This document shows positions 1-6,941 of a stretch of 27,402 nucleotides of DNA, piece after piece (within the stretch, counting starts at the first letter, position 1; every line of letters begins with the position of its first letter). Position numbers and translations under genes: made by a program. Below the pieces are notes generated by a model that saw only the letters and a list, made by a program, of their open reading frames with translations, ran no database searches and was not told the DNA's origin. This DNA is from CAYGUI01 sp964353115 (GTDB lineage Bacteria; Pseudomonadota; Gammaproteobacteria; JAGOUU01). The DNA lies in NCBI GenBank assembly GCA_964353115.1, contig CAYGUI010000016.1:1-27402 (forward strand), read 5' to 3'.

Positions 1-334
1 ATTAATTTTTTCATATAAATTCCTTTTTAGTTTTATACTTATTAGTATATTAAATCATATCAGGAATACCAGAAATTATAATAAATATAGAAGTTGATTT
101 TTTTATCCGAAAATTAGAAAAATATTAGTGAATCTTAAAATTTTAATATTTAAACTTTTTTAAAAATTTTCGTTTGTTGTTTTTCAGAATTGTACCCCCT
201 GGGCTTCGCACATCCCCCCTAAAGCTACGCTTTAAGGGGGATCCTAATCTTTAAGAATTATTTATGCAACAAGGCCTTTTCAAAGGGGGCGGACTCACGA
301 AGTGCGATGAGGGATTTTCCTCCTGCAATATAAC
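1..334. other. gene-free region downstream of lysS
   Basis: No convincing coding frame is seen here. Positions 1-180 are very AT-rich without a recognisable motif. Positions 195-319 are GC-rich and hold hairpins, and are described separately as a diverged copy of the multi-hairpin repeat. The region lies 3' of lysS, so it may contribute to ending the lysS transcript, but no clean stem followed by a T-run on the minus strand is visible. Confidence 0.6.
195..319 (-). repeat. diverged copy of the multi-hairpin repeat
   Basis: Read on the minus strand, this stretch follows the same order of parts as the two 103-bp copies at 14429 and 17578: a C-run/G-run outer stem, a cgcac/gtgcg-type hairpin (around 288-309), a ccttt/aaaggggg-type arm (around 271-288), an AT-rich spacer, a stronger arm at 212-242 (atccccc..gggggat around a taaagc/gcttta stem with one mismatch), and a last GC-rich arm around 199-210. 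Bases differ widely from the other copies while the fold is largely kept. The match was made by eye. Confidence 0.5.
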
Positions 335-1843
335 TCACTGCTTACGCATATGCGGGAATAAAATTACATCGCGAATAGACGGCGAGTCAGTAAATAACAT
401 CACCAAACGATCAATACCAATCCCAACTCCGGCAGTTGGCGGCATGCCATGCTCAAGCGCAGTAATATAATCCTCATCATACGGCATAGCTTCAACGTCA
501 CCAGCAGCTTTATCTTCCATCTGCCTTTTGAATCTTTCAGCTTGATCTTCAGGATCATTAAGCTCTGAGAACATATTGGCAATTTCTTTACCAGCACAAA
601 ACAACTCAGCACGATCAGTTAAATCAGAATTATTATCACTTCTTCTTGCCAGTGGTGATACTTCAAGAGGATAAGAGGTGATAAACGTTGGTTGAATAAG
701 CTTTTCTTCCGTTGTTGCTTCAAAAATTTCAACCTGGATTTTGCCAAGTCCGTAAGAATTTTTAATTTCAAGGCCTAAAGTTTTAGCAACTTTTTTAGCG
801 GACTCGATATTTTCTAAATCTTTTTTATTAATTTCTGGATTATATTGCACAATCGCATCAAGCATATTTAAGCGTGCAAAATCTTTTCCAAAATCAATTT
901 CATCACCTTGGTAATTTATTTTACAATTTGGTAGAACATTTTTAGCAGCAGTACGCATTAAATCTTCACACAAATTCATCGCATCAATATAATCAGCATA
1001 TGCCATATAAAATTCAAGCATAGTAAATTCTGGATTGTGACGCGTTGATAAGCCTTCATTACGGAAATTACGATTTATTTCAAAAACACGCTCAATGCCA
1101 CCTACAACTAATCTTTTTAAATATAATTCTGGCGCAATACGCAAATACATTTTCATATCAAGTGTATTATGATGCGTTTCAAATGGACGAGCTGCAGCAC
1201 CACCAGCTAACACCTGCATCATTGGAGTTTCAACTTCTTGGAAACCATGATCCATTAAAAATTCACGAATATTGTGAACTGTTAGCGAACGAGTTTTAAA
1301 TACCTGACGAGATCTATCAGTGACAATTAAATCAACATAACGCTTTCTATAACGTGTTTCTTGATCTTTTAAACCATGATGTTTATCTGGCAATGGGCGC
1401 AAAGATTTGGTTAACAATACTACTTTATCAGCACGAATAGAGAGCTCATCAGTTTTAGTTTTAAATAAAACGCCGTGCACACCGACAATGTCTCCCAAAT
1501 CCCAAGCTTTAAAATCTTCATAAGAAGCATCACCAATATTATTTTTAGCGATATATACCTGAATTTTATCGCTCATGTCCTGCATCGTAATAAAACTGGC
1601 TTTCCCCATTATGCGTCGTGTCATAATTCTGCCAGCCACAACAACCGCAACACTTTTTTGCTCTAATTCTTCTTTGGATAATTTGTCATAATCAGCAACT
1701 AAACTACCCGCTAAGTCACTACGCTTAAAATCATTAGGATATGCCTGACCTTTTTCACGCATTTTATTTAATTTTTCACGGCGTATCGCGATTTGGGTAT
1801 TTTCATCTAATTGTTGTTCTTGATTAAATTCTTTGTCTGTCAT
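335..1843 (-). CDS. lysS: Lysyl-tRNA synthetase, class II
   Basis: A cytoplasmic class II aminoacyl-tRNA synthetase that charges tRNA-Lys with lysine. The 502-residue product is full length for the family (E. coli LysS is 505). An N-terminal OB-fold anticodon-binding domain (about residues 60-170) is followed by the catalytic domain. Motif 2 is seen as FEINRNFRNEG followed by RHNPEFTMLEFY, and motif 3 as GVGIGIDRLVMLF near the C-terminus. The protein ends FPHMRKQ, as expected of a complete family member. Its ATG overlaps the prfB stop in an ATGA junction, so translation is probably coupled. The prfB-lysS pair is a conserved gammaproteobacterial operon, as in E. coli. Confidence 0.97.
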   Translation of the reverse strand: MTDKEFNQEQQLDENTQIAIRREKLNKMREKGQAYPNDFKRSDLAGSLVADYDKLSKEELEQKSVAVVVAGRIMTRRIMGKASFITMQDMSDKIQVYIAKNNIGDASYEDFKAWDLGDIVGVHGVLFKTKTDELSIRADKVVLLTKSLRPLPDKHHGLKDQETRYRKRYVDLIVTDRSRQVFKTRSLTVHNIREFLMDHGFQEVETPMMQVLAGGAAARPFETHHNTLDMKMYLRIAPELYLKRLVVGGIERVFEINRNFRNEGLSTRHNPEFTMLEFYMAYADYIDAMNLCEDLMRTAAKNVLPNCKINYQGDEIDFGKDFARLNMLDAIVQYNPEINKKDLENIESAKKVAKTLGLEIKNSYGLGKIQVEIFEATTEEKLIQPTFITSYPLEVSPLARRSDNNSDLTDRAELFCAGKEIANMFSELNDPEDQAERFKRQMEDKAAGDVEAMPYDEDYITALEHGMPPTAGVGIGIDRLVMLFTDSPSIRDVILFPHMRKQ

Positions 1844-2952
1844 TTTTGTTCCTCATTACCCAAATACTTCAAAGTTGCACTAATAAAATTTTCCAATTCA
1901 CCATCTAATACTGCTTGTGTATTACCAGTTTCAAATCCTGTTCTCAAATCTTTAATTCTTGATTGATCTAAAACATACGAGCGAATTTGGCTACCCCAAG
2001 TAATTTCCATTTTGCTGTCTTCTAGCTCTTGCTTCTCAGCATTTTTCTTATTTAATTCTATTTCGTATAACTTAGCTTTTAACTGTTTCATCGCTTCTGC
2101 ACGATTTTTGTGCTGCGAACGATCACTTTGGCATTGCACAACTATATTTGTTGGAATATGCGTAATTCTTATAGCAGAATCAGTGGTATTAACATGCTGA
2201 CCGCCAGCACCACTTGAGCGGTAAGTATCTACTTTTAGATCTGCTGGATTGATATCAATTTCAAAATCGTCATCAATTTCGGGATAAACAAAAACTGAAG
2301 CAAATGAAGTATGGCGCCTGTTACCAGAATCAAACGGAGATTTACGAACTAATCGATGCACGCCAGTTTCAGTTCTAAGCCAACCATAAGCGTACTCTCC
2401 TGTAAATTTTATTGTTGCACTTTTAATCCCCGCAACATCACCACCTGAGACTTCCATAAGCTCCGTTTTAAAACCCATTTTATCGCCAAAGCGTAAATAC
2501 ATGCGCAAGATCATCTCAGCCCAATCTTGCGCTTCAGTACCGCCAGAACCAGACTGAATATCAAGATACGCGCTATTAGCGTCCATTTCACCACTAAACA
2601 TACGTTGAAACTCTAGCTTTTCAAGTTGTGTTTCGCATTCTAAAATTTCTTTATTAATTTCAGCGAATAAACTTTCATCTTGCTCAGTTTTAGCAAGATC
2701 TAACAACTCTAAGCTATCGTTTATTTTAGTTTTTAAGCCATCAAGCCCGTGAACAATATTTTCCAAACTTGCGCGCTCGCGCCCAAGTTCTTGTGCTTTT
2801 TCAGGATTATTCCAAACGCTTGGATTTTCAAGCTCACGCGTAACTTCTATTAGTTTCTCTGCCTTACGCTGATAATCAAAATAGTCGCATAACGCTTGTT
2901 GGCGCGCGTTTAAATCTTTTAGTTTATCTTGCGGATTAATGTGAGTTTGCAT
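1840..2952 (-). CDS. prfB: Peptide chain release factor 2, without frameshift site
   Basis: Releases finished peptides at UGA and UAA stop codons. The 370 residues align with E. coli RF2 without change of numbering over the key motifs: SPF stop-codon recognition tripeptide at 205-207, Ser at the variable position 246, and GGQ at 250-252. In most bacteria prfB carries an in-frame UGA at codon 26 (CTT TGA C) read by +1 frameshifting. Here codons 24-26 are TAT TTT GAT (about 2883-2875), so the frame is continuous and there is no upstream AGGGGG-like stimulator. The start ATG lies inside the last codons of grxD (17-bp overlap), and INP/DL residues near the N-terminus match E. coli RF2, which supports this start. 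Confidence 0.96.
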   Translation of the reverse strand: MQTHINPQDKLKDLNARQQALCDYFDYQRKAEKLIEVTRELENPSVWNNPEKAQELGRERASLENIVHGLDGLKTKINDSLELLDLAKTEQDESLFAEINKEILECETQLEKLEFQRMFSGEMDANSAYLDIQSGSGGTEAQDWAEMILRMYLRFGDKMGFKTELMEVSGGDVAGIKSATIKFTGEYAYGWLRTETGVHRLVRKSPFDSGNRRHTSFASVFVYPEIDDDFEIDINPADLKVDTYRSSGAGGQHVNTTDSAIRITHIPTNIVVQCQSDRSQHKNRAEAMKQLKAKLYEIELNKKNAEKQELEDSKMEITWGSQIRSYVLDQSRIKDLRTGFETGNTQAVLDGELENFISATLKYLGNEEQK

Positions 2953-3256
2953 TGGCTAAAATATCTCCCAATTCGCCAGACTCGTAAAGCTCAGTCACGA
3001 TATCACAACCACCGATTAATTCGCCATTTACATAAAGCTGCGGAAACGTTGGCCAGTTAGCAATTTTTGGTAATTCGGCACGAATATCTGGATTTTCTAA
3101 GATATTTATTGAAGCAAATTCAATATCAAATTCGTTTAAAATATTAACAACCTGACTTGAAAAGCCACACTGTGGAAAAATAGGAGTGCCTTTCATATAT
3201 AAAAGTATAGAATTATCAGCTATTTGCTGTTTTATTTTAGCTACTGTATCTGTCAT
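2936..3256 (-). CDS. grxD: Monothiol glutaredoxin (Grx4/GrxD type)
   Basis: A 106-residue monothiol glutaredoxin with the signature CGFS active site at residues 30-33, preceded by MKGTP (21-25), and with conserved WPTFPQLY and GGCDI segments that bind glutathione. Members of this family carry or transfer iron-sulphur clusters in the cytoplasm, often with BolA partners. The length is slightly under E. coli GrxD (115). It is the first gene of a tight grxD-prfB-lysS run, with its 3' end overlapping prfB. This grouping may simply reflect genome compaction. Confidence 0.93.
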   Translation of the reverse strand: MTDTVAKIKQQIADNSILLYMKGTPIFPQCGFSSQVVNILNEFDIEFASINILENPDIRAELPKIANWPTFPQLYVNGELIGGCDIVTELYESGELGDILANANSH

Positions 3257-3308
3257 AAACTACCCGTGATTTTTTTAGAATTAGCGGAGTATTATAACTG
3301 AAAATTAA

Positions 3309-3809
3309 TTAACTAGAAACATCACGCCAACACCAAGCGCGGGTTGGAATACTAGGCCCAAATAAAGTTTGAGTATGATTTGAATCGCCACAGGTAATAA
3401 AATTACTATCTATATCAAAACAAGCTGCGATATTACTATCTGTTGTTGGATATCGATCTCCCTCTCTACCTATCCCCCAAACTACCCCGCCAGGCGTTAA
3501 ATCTTCAAACTCTGCTTGTGATGGTCCACGCCAACCTAAAATACCATCAATTTCAGTTCCTGAATTACAAACTGCATTAGCATTGTCCACAAATATATCA
3601 AGTGTCAAATCTTGATTTGCACCAATAACACAAATGCCTTGATTTTCACCTGGAGTTTTTATTACTGTCCCACCTTGTTCAGGAACAGAATCACCAACAT
3701 CATAACCATCGCATGGATTATTTTTATTACTTAAATTACAAGATGTTAAAGTAAAAAATATTATTAGTAAAAAATATTTTAAAGTTAATTTTTTCATTAT
3801 CAGACGCAT
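3309..3809 (-). CDS. Small cysteine-rich lipoprotein, unknown function
   Basis: A 166-residue protein with a lipoprotein signal peptide: a basic start, a hydrophobic stretch LKYFLLIIFFTL and the lipobox LTSC. The lipidated cysteine would be residue 24. Six further cysteines follow, an even number consistent with disulfides in the periplasm. A WRGPSQAEFEDLTPGG..WGIG segment in the C-terminal half might be a small globular domain. I do not recognise the family. An ATG four codons downstream (ending at 3797) leaves a normal lipoprotein signal (MKKLTL..) and may be the true start. It is followed by the amidase gene's end, about 17 bp upstream, on the same strand. Confidence 0.7.
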   Translation of the reverse strand: MRLIMKKLTLKYFLLIIFFTLTSCNLSNKNNPCDGYDVGDSVPEQGGTVIKTPGENQGICVIGANQDLTLDIFVDNANAVCNSGTEIDGILGWRGPSQAEFEDLTPGGVVWGIGREGDRYPTTDSNIAACFDIDSNFITCGDSNHTQTLFGPSIPTRAWCWRDVSS

Positions 3810-3826
3810 TATTAATTAATATAAAA

Positions 3827-5071
3827 TTATAGCGAATTTTTCATATACTTTTTCACCCCACCATAAATAGCTTTCGCCAATTTTTGTTGATAGGAAAAGC
3901 TTTTTAATTTCTTTTCAGTTTGTGGATGAGAAATAAATCCTGTTTCAACCAAAATTGAAGGAATATCTGGGGCTTTTAAAACAACAAATGCCCCATTTTC
4001 GATGTGATTTTTATGCAGGGCAGTAATAGATCCTAACTCTGATAAAACTAAAGCAGCCATGCGCCTACTAGCGCTATTAGTCGCTAACTGCGATAAATCT
4101 AATAAAACTGATGCCAACATATTATCTTTACCATCTAAGGTGACACCCCCAACTAAATCAGAATGATTTTCCTGATCAGCGAGCCATCGCGCCATTTCAC
4201 TACTTGTTCCATGTTCAGATAAAACCCAAACAGAGGCTCCTTCAGCTGATTTACGTGGAGATGCATCAGCATGAATCGATATAAATAAATCAGCATGGTG
4301 ACGCCTTGCAATATTCATACGTTCACGAAGGCCAACGTAATAATCTTTTTTACGCGTCATTATTGGGGCTATATTCGGATCAGCATCCATCATTTTATAT
4401 AATATAGAGCTAACATTTAAAACAACGTCTTTTTCACGAGTTTTGTAATGACCGATTGCACCAGGATCATCACCCCCGTGTCCCGCATCAATAATAACAA
4501 TAAAAGGTTTTTTCTTAGCTGCTATTTGTTTTTTTTGCTCGTTTTGAATAATTTTATCGCGTGCTTTATCAGATAAATCTAACACTAAACGATAACCATA
4601 TTTATCACTTGGCGGCAATAATGAACTCTTAAGTTTTAATTTAGTTTTTAAATCAAATACAACGCGCAGCTCCCCTTTTTTATCCAGGCTATAACGCACG
4701 TTTCCGATATAATCTTTGGGAAATTGAGTTTTATCTAATTTTGTTGCGAGATTTACGTCTTTAATATCTACAACTAGTCTATCGGGCTTTTCGAGAAAAA
4801 AAACTTCATGGTTTGCTTTTTTATCTAAATCAAAAACTATCCGTAATGCTTCAGGGGCAAGCCAGGTGCGAAAACCGGTTATTTTGGTGGAAGAAAATGC
4901 TGAGCCCGTCATTGCGAGGAAGGCGCAGCCTAGCGCGACAATCCAGAGAAAAAAAGGACTGGATTCCCGCCTGCGCGGGAATGACGGACTGCGCGGGAAT
5001 GACGGACTGCGCAGGAATGACGGCCTGCGTAGGAATGACAGATTATTACGTAATGACAGATATTCCAGCAT
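3827..5071 (-). CDS. N-acetylmuramoyl-L-alanine amidase (AmiC/AmiB family) with repeat-derived N-terminus
   Basis: A periplasmic zinc amidase (Amidase_3) that cleaves the bond between muramic acid and the stem peptide, typically during daughter-cell separation. An AMIN domain (about 63-165) is followed by the catalytic domain (about 189-414). DAGHGG at 195-200 holds one zinc ligand, SIHAD at 265-269 another, and VETGF near residue 378 the catalytic Glu. No LysM domain is present. The first ~60 residues are unusual. Residues 7-36 are SFLR/SFPR-type hexapeptide repeats encoded by an 18-bp tandem array. The hydrophobic segment FFLWIVALGCAFLAM and the cleavage-like GSAFS come from adjoining repeat-like DNA. 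No ATG, GTG or TTG start lies between 5071 and the codon for Met54. The tsaE-amidase order is conserved in gammaproteobacteria. Confidence 0.92.
   Translation of the reverse strand: MLEYLSLRNNLSFLRRPSFLRSPSFPRSPSFPRRRESSPFFLWIVALGCAFLAMTGSAFSSTKITGFRTWLAPEALRIVFDLDKKANHEVFFLEKPDRLVVDIKDVNLATKLDKTQFPKDYIGNVRYSLDKKGELRVVFDLKTKLKLKSSLLPPSDKYGYRLVLDLSDKARDKIIQNEQKKQIAAKKKPFIVIIDAGHGGDDPGAIGHYKTREKDVVLNVSSILYKMMDADPNIAPIMTRKKDYYVGLRERMNIARRHHADLFISIHADASPRKSAEGASVWVLSEHGTSSEMARWLADQENHSDLVGGVTLDGKDNMLASVLLDLSQLATNSASRRMAALVLSELGSITALHKNHIENGAFVVLKAPDIPSILVETGFISHPQTEKKLKSFSYQQKLAKAIYGGVKKYMKNSL
4900..4970 (-). repeat. repeat-like DNA encoding the amidase signal peptide
   Basis: On the plus strand this reads cattgcgaggaaggcgcagc.. 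and then ..cgcgacaatccagag, followed by ctggattcccgcc. This resembles the widespread gcgag..caatccag intergenic repeats that accompany attcccg..cgggaat palindromes in many proteobacterial genomes (family resemblance from memory). It is markedly more GC-rich than the rest of the gene. On the minus strand it encodes the hydrophobic core and cleavage region of the amidase signal peptide. Confidence 0.55.
4963..4982. repeat. 20-bp palindrome, attccc-N8-gggaat type
   Basis: attcccgcctgcgcgggaat is an inverted repeat of the same form as the Neisseria dRS3 element (attccc-N8-gggaat). The same form occurs at 14362-14381 and 17685-17704 in this window. Here it lies inside the amidase coding sequence. 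Confidence 0.8.
4971..5060. repeat. 18-bp tandem repeat, five units
   Basis: Five consecutive 18-bp units begin at 4971, 4989, 5007, 5025 and 5043. Units 1 and 2 are identical (ctgcgcgggaatgacgga). Units 3 and 4 differ by two to three bases, and unit 5 is diverged. Because 18 is a multiple of three, each unit adds a hexapeptide (S-F-P/L-R-S/R-P type) to the amidase N-terminus without shifting the frame. Unit 5 also contains the tsaE stop codon. Confidence 0.85.
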
Positions 5072-5531
5072 CTTTTAATAATTGTTCTAATTTCGCTATA
5101 TTATTTTTATTATCAGAACTAAAACTTATAGAGCGCTTATCGCCTTTTAGCTTTAGCTCCAAAACCAGATCAGGGAAAGACAATATATCTTGCGCTTTCT
5201 CTGGCCATTCGACAACATTTATCCCACTAGATAAATATTCATCAATACCTATAAAGTATAGCTCTTCGGGATCAGCTATGCGGTATAGATCAAAATGATT
5301 TATTTGAAATTTAGGTAAATCATATGTTTCAACGATGGTAAAAGTCGGGCTTTTAACTTTGCCCGTATAACCCAAGCTCGCTAAAAAATAGCGCATTAAC
5401 GTGGTTTTTCCAGCGCCCAGATTACCTTGTAAGAAGCACAAAAAAGGCTCTTTATCGATATATTTGCCCAAAACATCAGCAACCTGCTGAGTAACCTTAA
5501 GATCAGAATTATCTACTACTAATTTTTTCAT
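5046..5531 (-). CDS. tsaE: tRNA threonylcarbamoyladenosine biosynthesis ATPase TsaE
   Basis: A P-loop ATPase that works with TsaB and TsaD to make the t6A modification at position 37 of ANN-decoding tRNAs. The 161 residues show Walker A GNLGAGKTT (36-44), the family's HFDLYR segment, a PEEL segment and the VEWPEKA motif. The ATG lies 4 bp after the dotI stop, with a ggga Shine-Dalgarno-like sequence in the end of dotI, so the gene appears co-transcribed with the dot/icm operon. Its last residues (ISVIT) and stop codon are encoded by the fifth unit of the 18-bp repeat, and it overlaps the amidase start by 26 bp. The repeat probably replaced the original end of the gene. Confidence 0.95.
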   Translation of the reverse strand: MKKLVVDNSDLKVTQQVADVLGKYIDKEPFLCFLQGNLGAGKTTLMRYFLASLGYTGKVKSPTFTIVETYDLPKFQINHFDLYRIADPEELYFIGIDEYLSSGINVVEWPEKAQDILSFPDLVLELKLKGDKRSISFSSDNKNNIAKLEQLLKDAGISVIT

Positions 5532-5535
5532 TTTT

Positions 5536-6270
5536 TTATCCCGTTAAACGCGGAACATTTTGATTTTCACCACCAACATCAGGGAATTGACATAATCCAG
5601 TCGGGGTTTTAGATAAACTTGTAAGTTCAAAAGATTGAATAGCTATACCGCGAGGATTTTGATCTGGATCAACTCTTCTTATAACCAAGTTAGCTACAGA
5701 GCATTGAACTTGCGCAGCAACGTTAATAGTACTATACGAAATAATTACATTAGCTCGTACATTCCAATACCAATATTTTTGGCCTAATGGTCCTAAGAAT
5801 ATTGCTTCATTAACAACTCGCGGCACACTGGCAACCGCTGCTGATACTTGTGCCTTTTTCTGGCTAATTGTATCAACTAAAGCTCCAGGAGCTTCTAAGA
5901 TACCGCGTAATGCCGAATAGCCATTATCAGTAAAATCTGGGCGAATTCTGTTTAAATTAATATCGTAATCTAAGAAATCAAAGTTAAAAATTCTGGAAAT
6001 AGTCATTGCAGTCCAGCCCTGCAAGTCAGCATCACGAATAAATGGCTGATCAAGAGGCTCTATGCGAATAAGTTGATGATTAGGATCGGTGGCAAAATAC
6101 ACTGGCTGTGGGCGATTAAAGAATAAAAATAACGCTATTAAAGTTAAAGCTATACCAACTACCAAACTAATTAATAAGCTTGAAACTAAACTTGAACTAC
6201 TATCAGTCTTAAATTTATCGGTAAATGCTACTTTTAAATCTATTTTTTTATCTTCTTTTTTATCCGTCAT
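5536..6270 (-). CDS. dotI: Dot/Icm inner-membrane protein DotI/IcmL
   Basis: A 244-residue inner-membrane protein of the type IVB apparatus. It has a short charged cytoplasmic N-terminus, one membrane helix (about 28-51), then a periplasmic domain opening with PVYFATDPNHQLIRIEPLDQP, the typical start of the IcmL/DotI domain. A YWYWNVRANVIISY-like strand region lies in the last third. In Legionella, DotI and its paralogue DotJ form a complex at the inner membrane, and DotI corresponds to TraM of R64. The length suits DotI better than the shorter DotJ, but I cannot exclude a second paralogue elsewhere. It follows icmT by 26 bp. Confidence 0.85.
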   Translation of the reverse strand: MTDKKEDKKIDLKVAFTDKFKTDSSSSLVSSLLISLVVGIALTLIALFLFFNRPQPVYFATDPNHQLIRIEPLDQPFIRDADLQGWTAMTISRIFNFDFLDYDINLNRIRPDFTDNGYSALRGILEAPGALVDTISQKKAQVSAAVASVPRVVNEAIFLGPLGQKYWYWNVRANVIISYSTINVAAQVQCSVANLVIRRVDPDQNPRGIAIQSFELTSLSKTPTGLCQFPDVGGENQNVPRLTG

Positions 6271-6296
6271 AACAAATCCATTTTACTGTAAAAAAT

Positions 6297-6560
6297 TTAA
6301 CGCGACCACCATGGCTTTGCGATTTTACGTTTTCCTGCTAAAAAACTATAACGAAAAAACCGGCTAAATACTGGTAATGTATAGCCAAAACGCTCTAACA
6401 CACTAAAAAAAATTATAAATATTATACAAATTATAAAAGTAGTCCAGCTTGGAAAAAATAACCAAACTAAAAGTGGAAAGATTGCACGATAATCGATTGA
6501 TAATAATCTTGGAGTTCGAGCTGAGTCGCGCCAATGCGCATTGGGTTTTACTTGAGCCAT
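6297..6560 (-). CDS. icmT: Dot/Icm protein IcmT
   Basis: An 87-residue protein closely resembling Legionella IcmT (86 residues): NAHWRDSARTPRLL at the start, IDYRAIFPLL, a hydrophobic central segment (about 27-53), VLERFGYTLPVF, and the ending RKIAKPWWSR. IcmT is a small inner-membrane component required for Dot/Icm function and, in Legionella, for egress from host cells. In Legionella it sits next to icmS. Here it lies between an unknown 118-aa gene and dotI, an order resembling R64 traK in the tra operon. No strong Shine-Dalgarno sequence is seen, so translational coupling to the upstream gene is possible. Confidence 0.92.
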   Translation of the reverse strand: MAQVKPNAHWRDSARTPRLLSIDYRAIFPLLVWLFFPSWTTFIICIIFIIFFSVLERFGYTLPVFSRFFRYSFLAGKRKIAKPWWSR

Positions 6561-6583
6561 AATGATAAATTATAGCTCAAATT

Positions 6584-6940
6584 TTAAGCGCTTGGGGCAG
6601 TGTTTCCTGATCCTGATATATCTCGCGCTGCAGATTCTATTACGCTACCTGGAGCTGGTGGAATATGAGTTTTTTTAGCAGCAGCTGAAACTACGCCGCC
6701 AAAAGATTTACTTGAAGTAGCAAAAGAAATATTATCTCCGGCTAATTTTACAATTTCGTCTTTTAAACTTTTTACATATTCTTCGTATAATCCAGAATCA
6801 GCTTTCTGAAATTTTTCTTCGCTTTCAATTTTTGCCAACATTTTTTGGTAAAATTCGACAACTTTACTAGGCGATGCAGAGCTTAGCAACACCGACGTTA
6901 AATCAGGGCCTATTTTTGCTGGACCATTAAAATTTGCCAT
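6584..6940 (-). CDS. Unknown 118-aa protein between dotB and icmT
   Basis: A soluble, probably cytoplasmic protein without signal peptide or membrane segment. The central part (about 25-68) is rich in charged helices (VVEFYQKMLAKIESEEKF and SLYEEYVKSLKDEI-like), and the last third is Ala/Gly/Ser/Pro-rich and probably flexible. It starts one base after the dotB stop and has a good Shine-Dalgarno sequence (AGAGG, inside the end of dotB), so it is a genuine operon member. I do not recognise the family. It does not resemble IcmS, IcmW, IcmQ or IcmJ as I remember them. It might be a lineage-specific Dot/Icm component or chaperone, an inference from position alone. Confidence 0.8.
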   Translation of the reverse strand: MANFNGPAKIGPDLTSVLLSSASPSKVVEFYQKMLAKIESEEKFQKADSGLYEEYVKSLKDEIVKLAGDNISFATSSKSFGGVVSAAAKKTHIPPAPGSVIESAARDISGSGNTAPSA

Positions 6941-6941
6941 A

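Noticed and set aside
4940..4975. Tat signal (RRRESSPFFLW) or lipobox (LGCA) in the amidase N-terminus.
   Set aside because: The RR is not followed by the x-F-L-K pattern, and the residues before the Cys do not fit a lipobox. Both look like by-products of repeat translation.
4971..5060. Short regular repeats suggestive of a CRISPR array.
   Set aside because: The units are contiguous 18-bp repeats without unique spacers, and lie inside coding sequence.
4813..5298. A plus-strand open frame across the amidase/tsaE junction with CAGMTD-type repeats.
   Set aside because: It is antisense to two well-supported genes and its repeats are the other reading of the 18-bp array.
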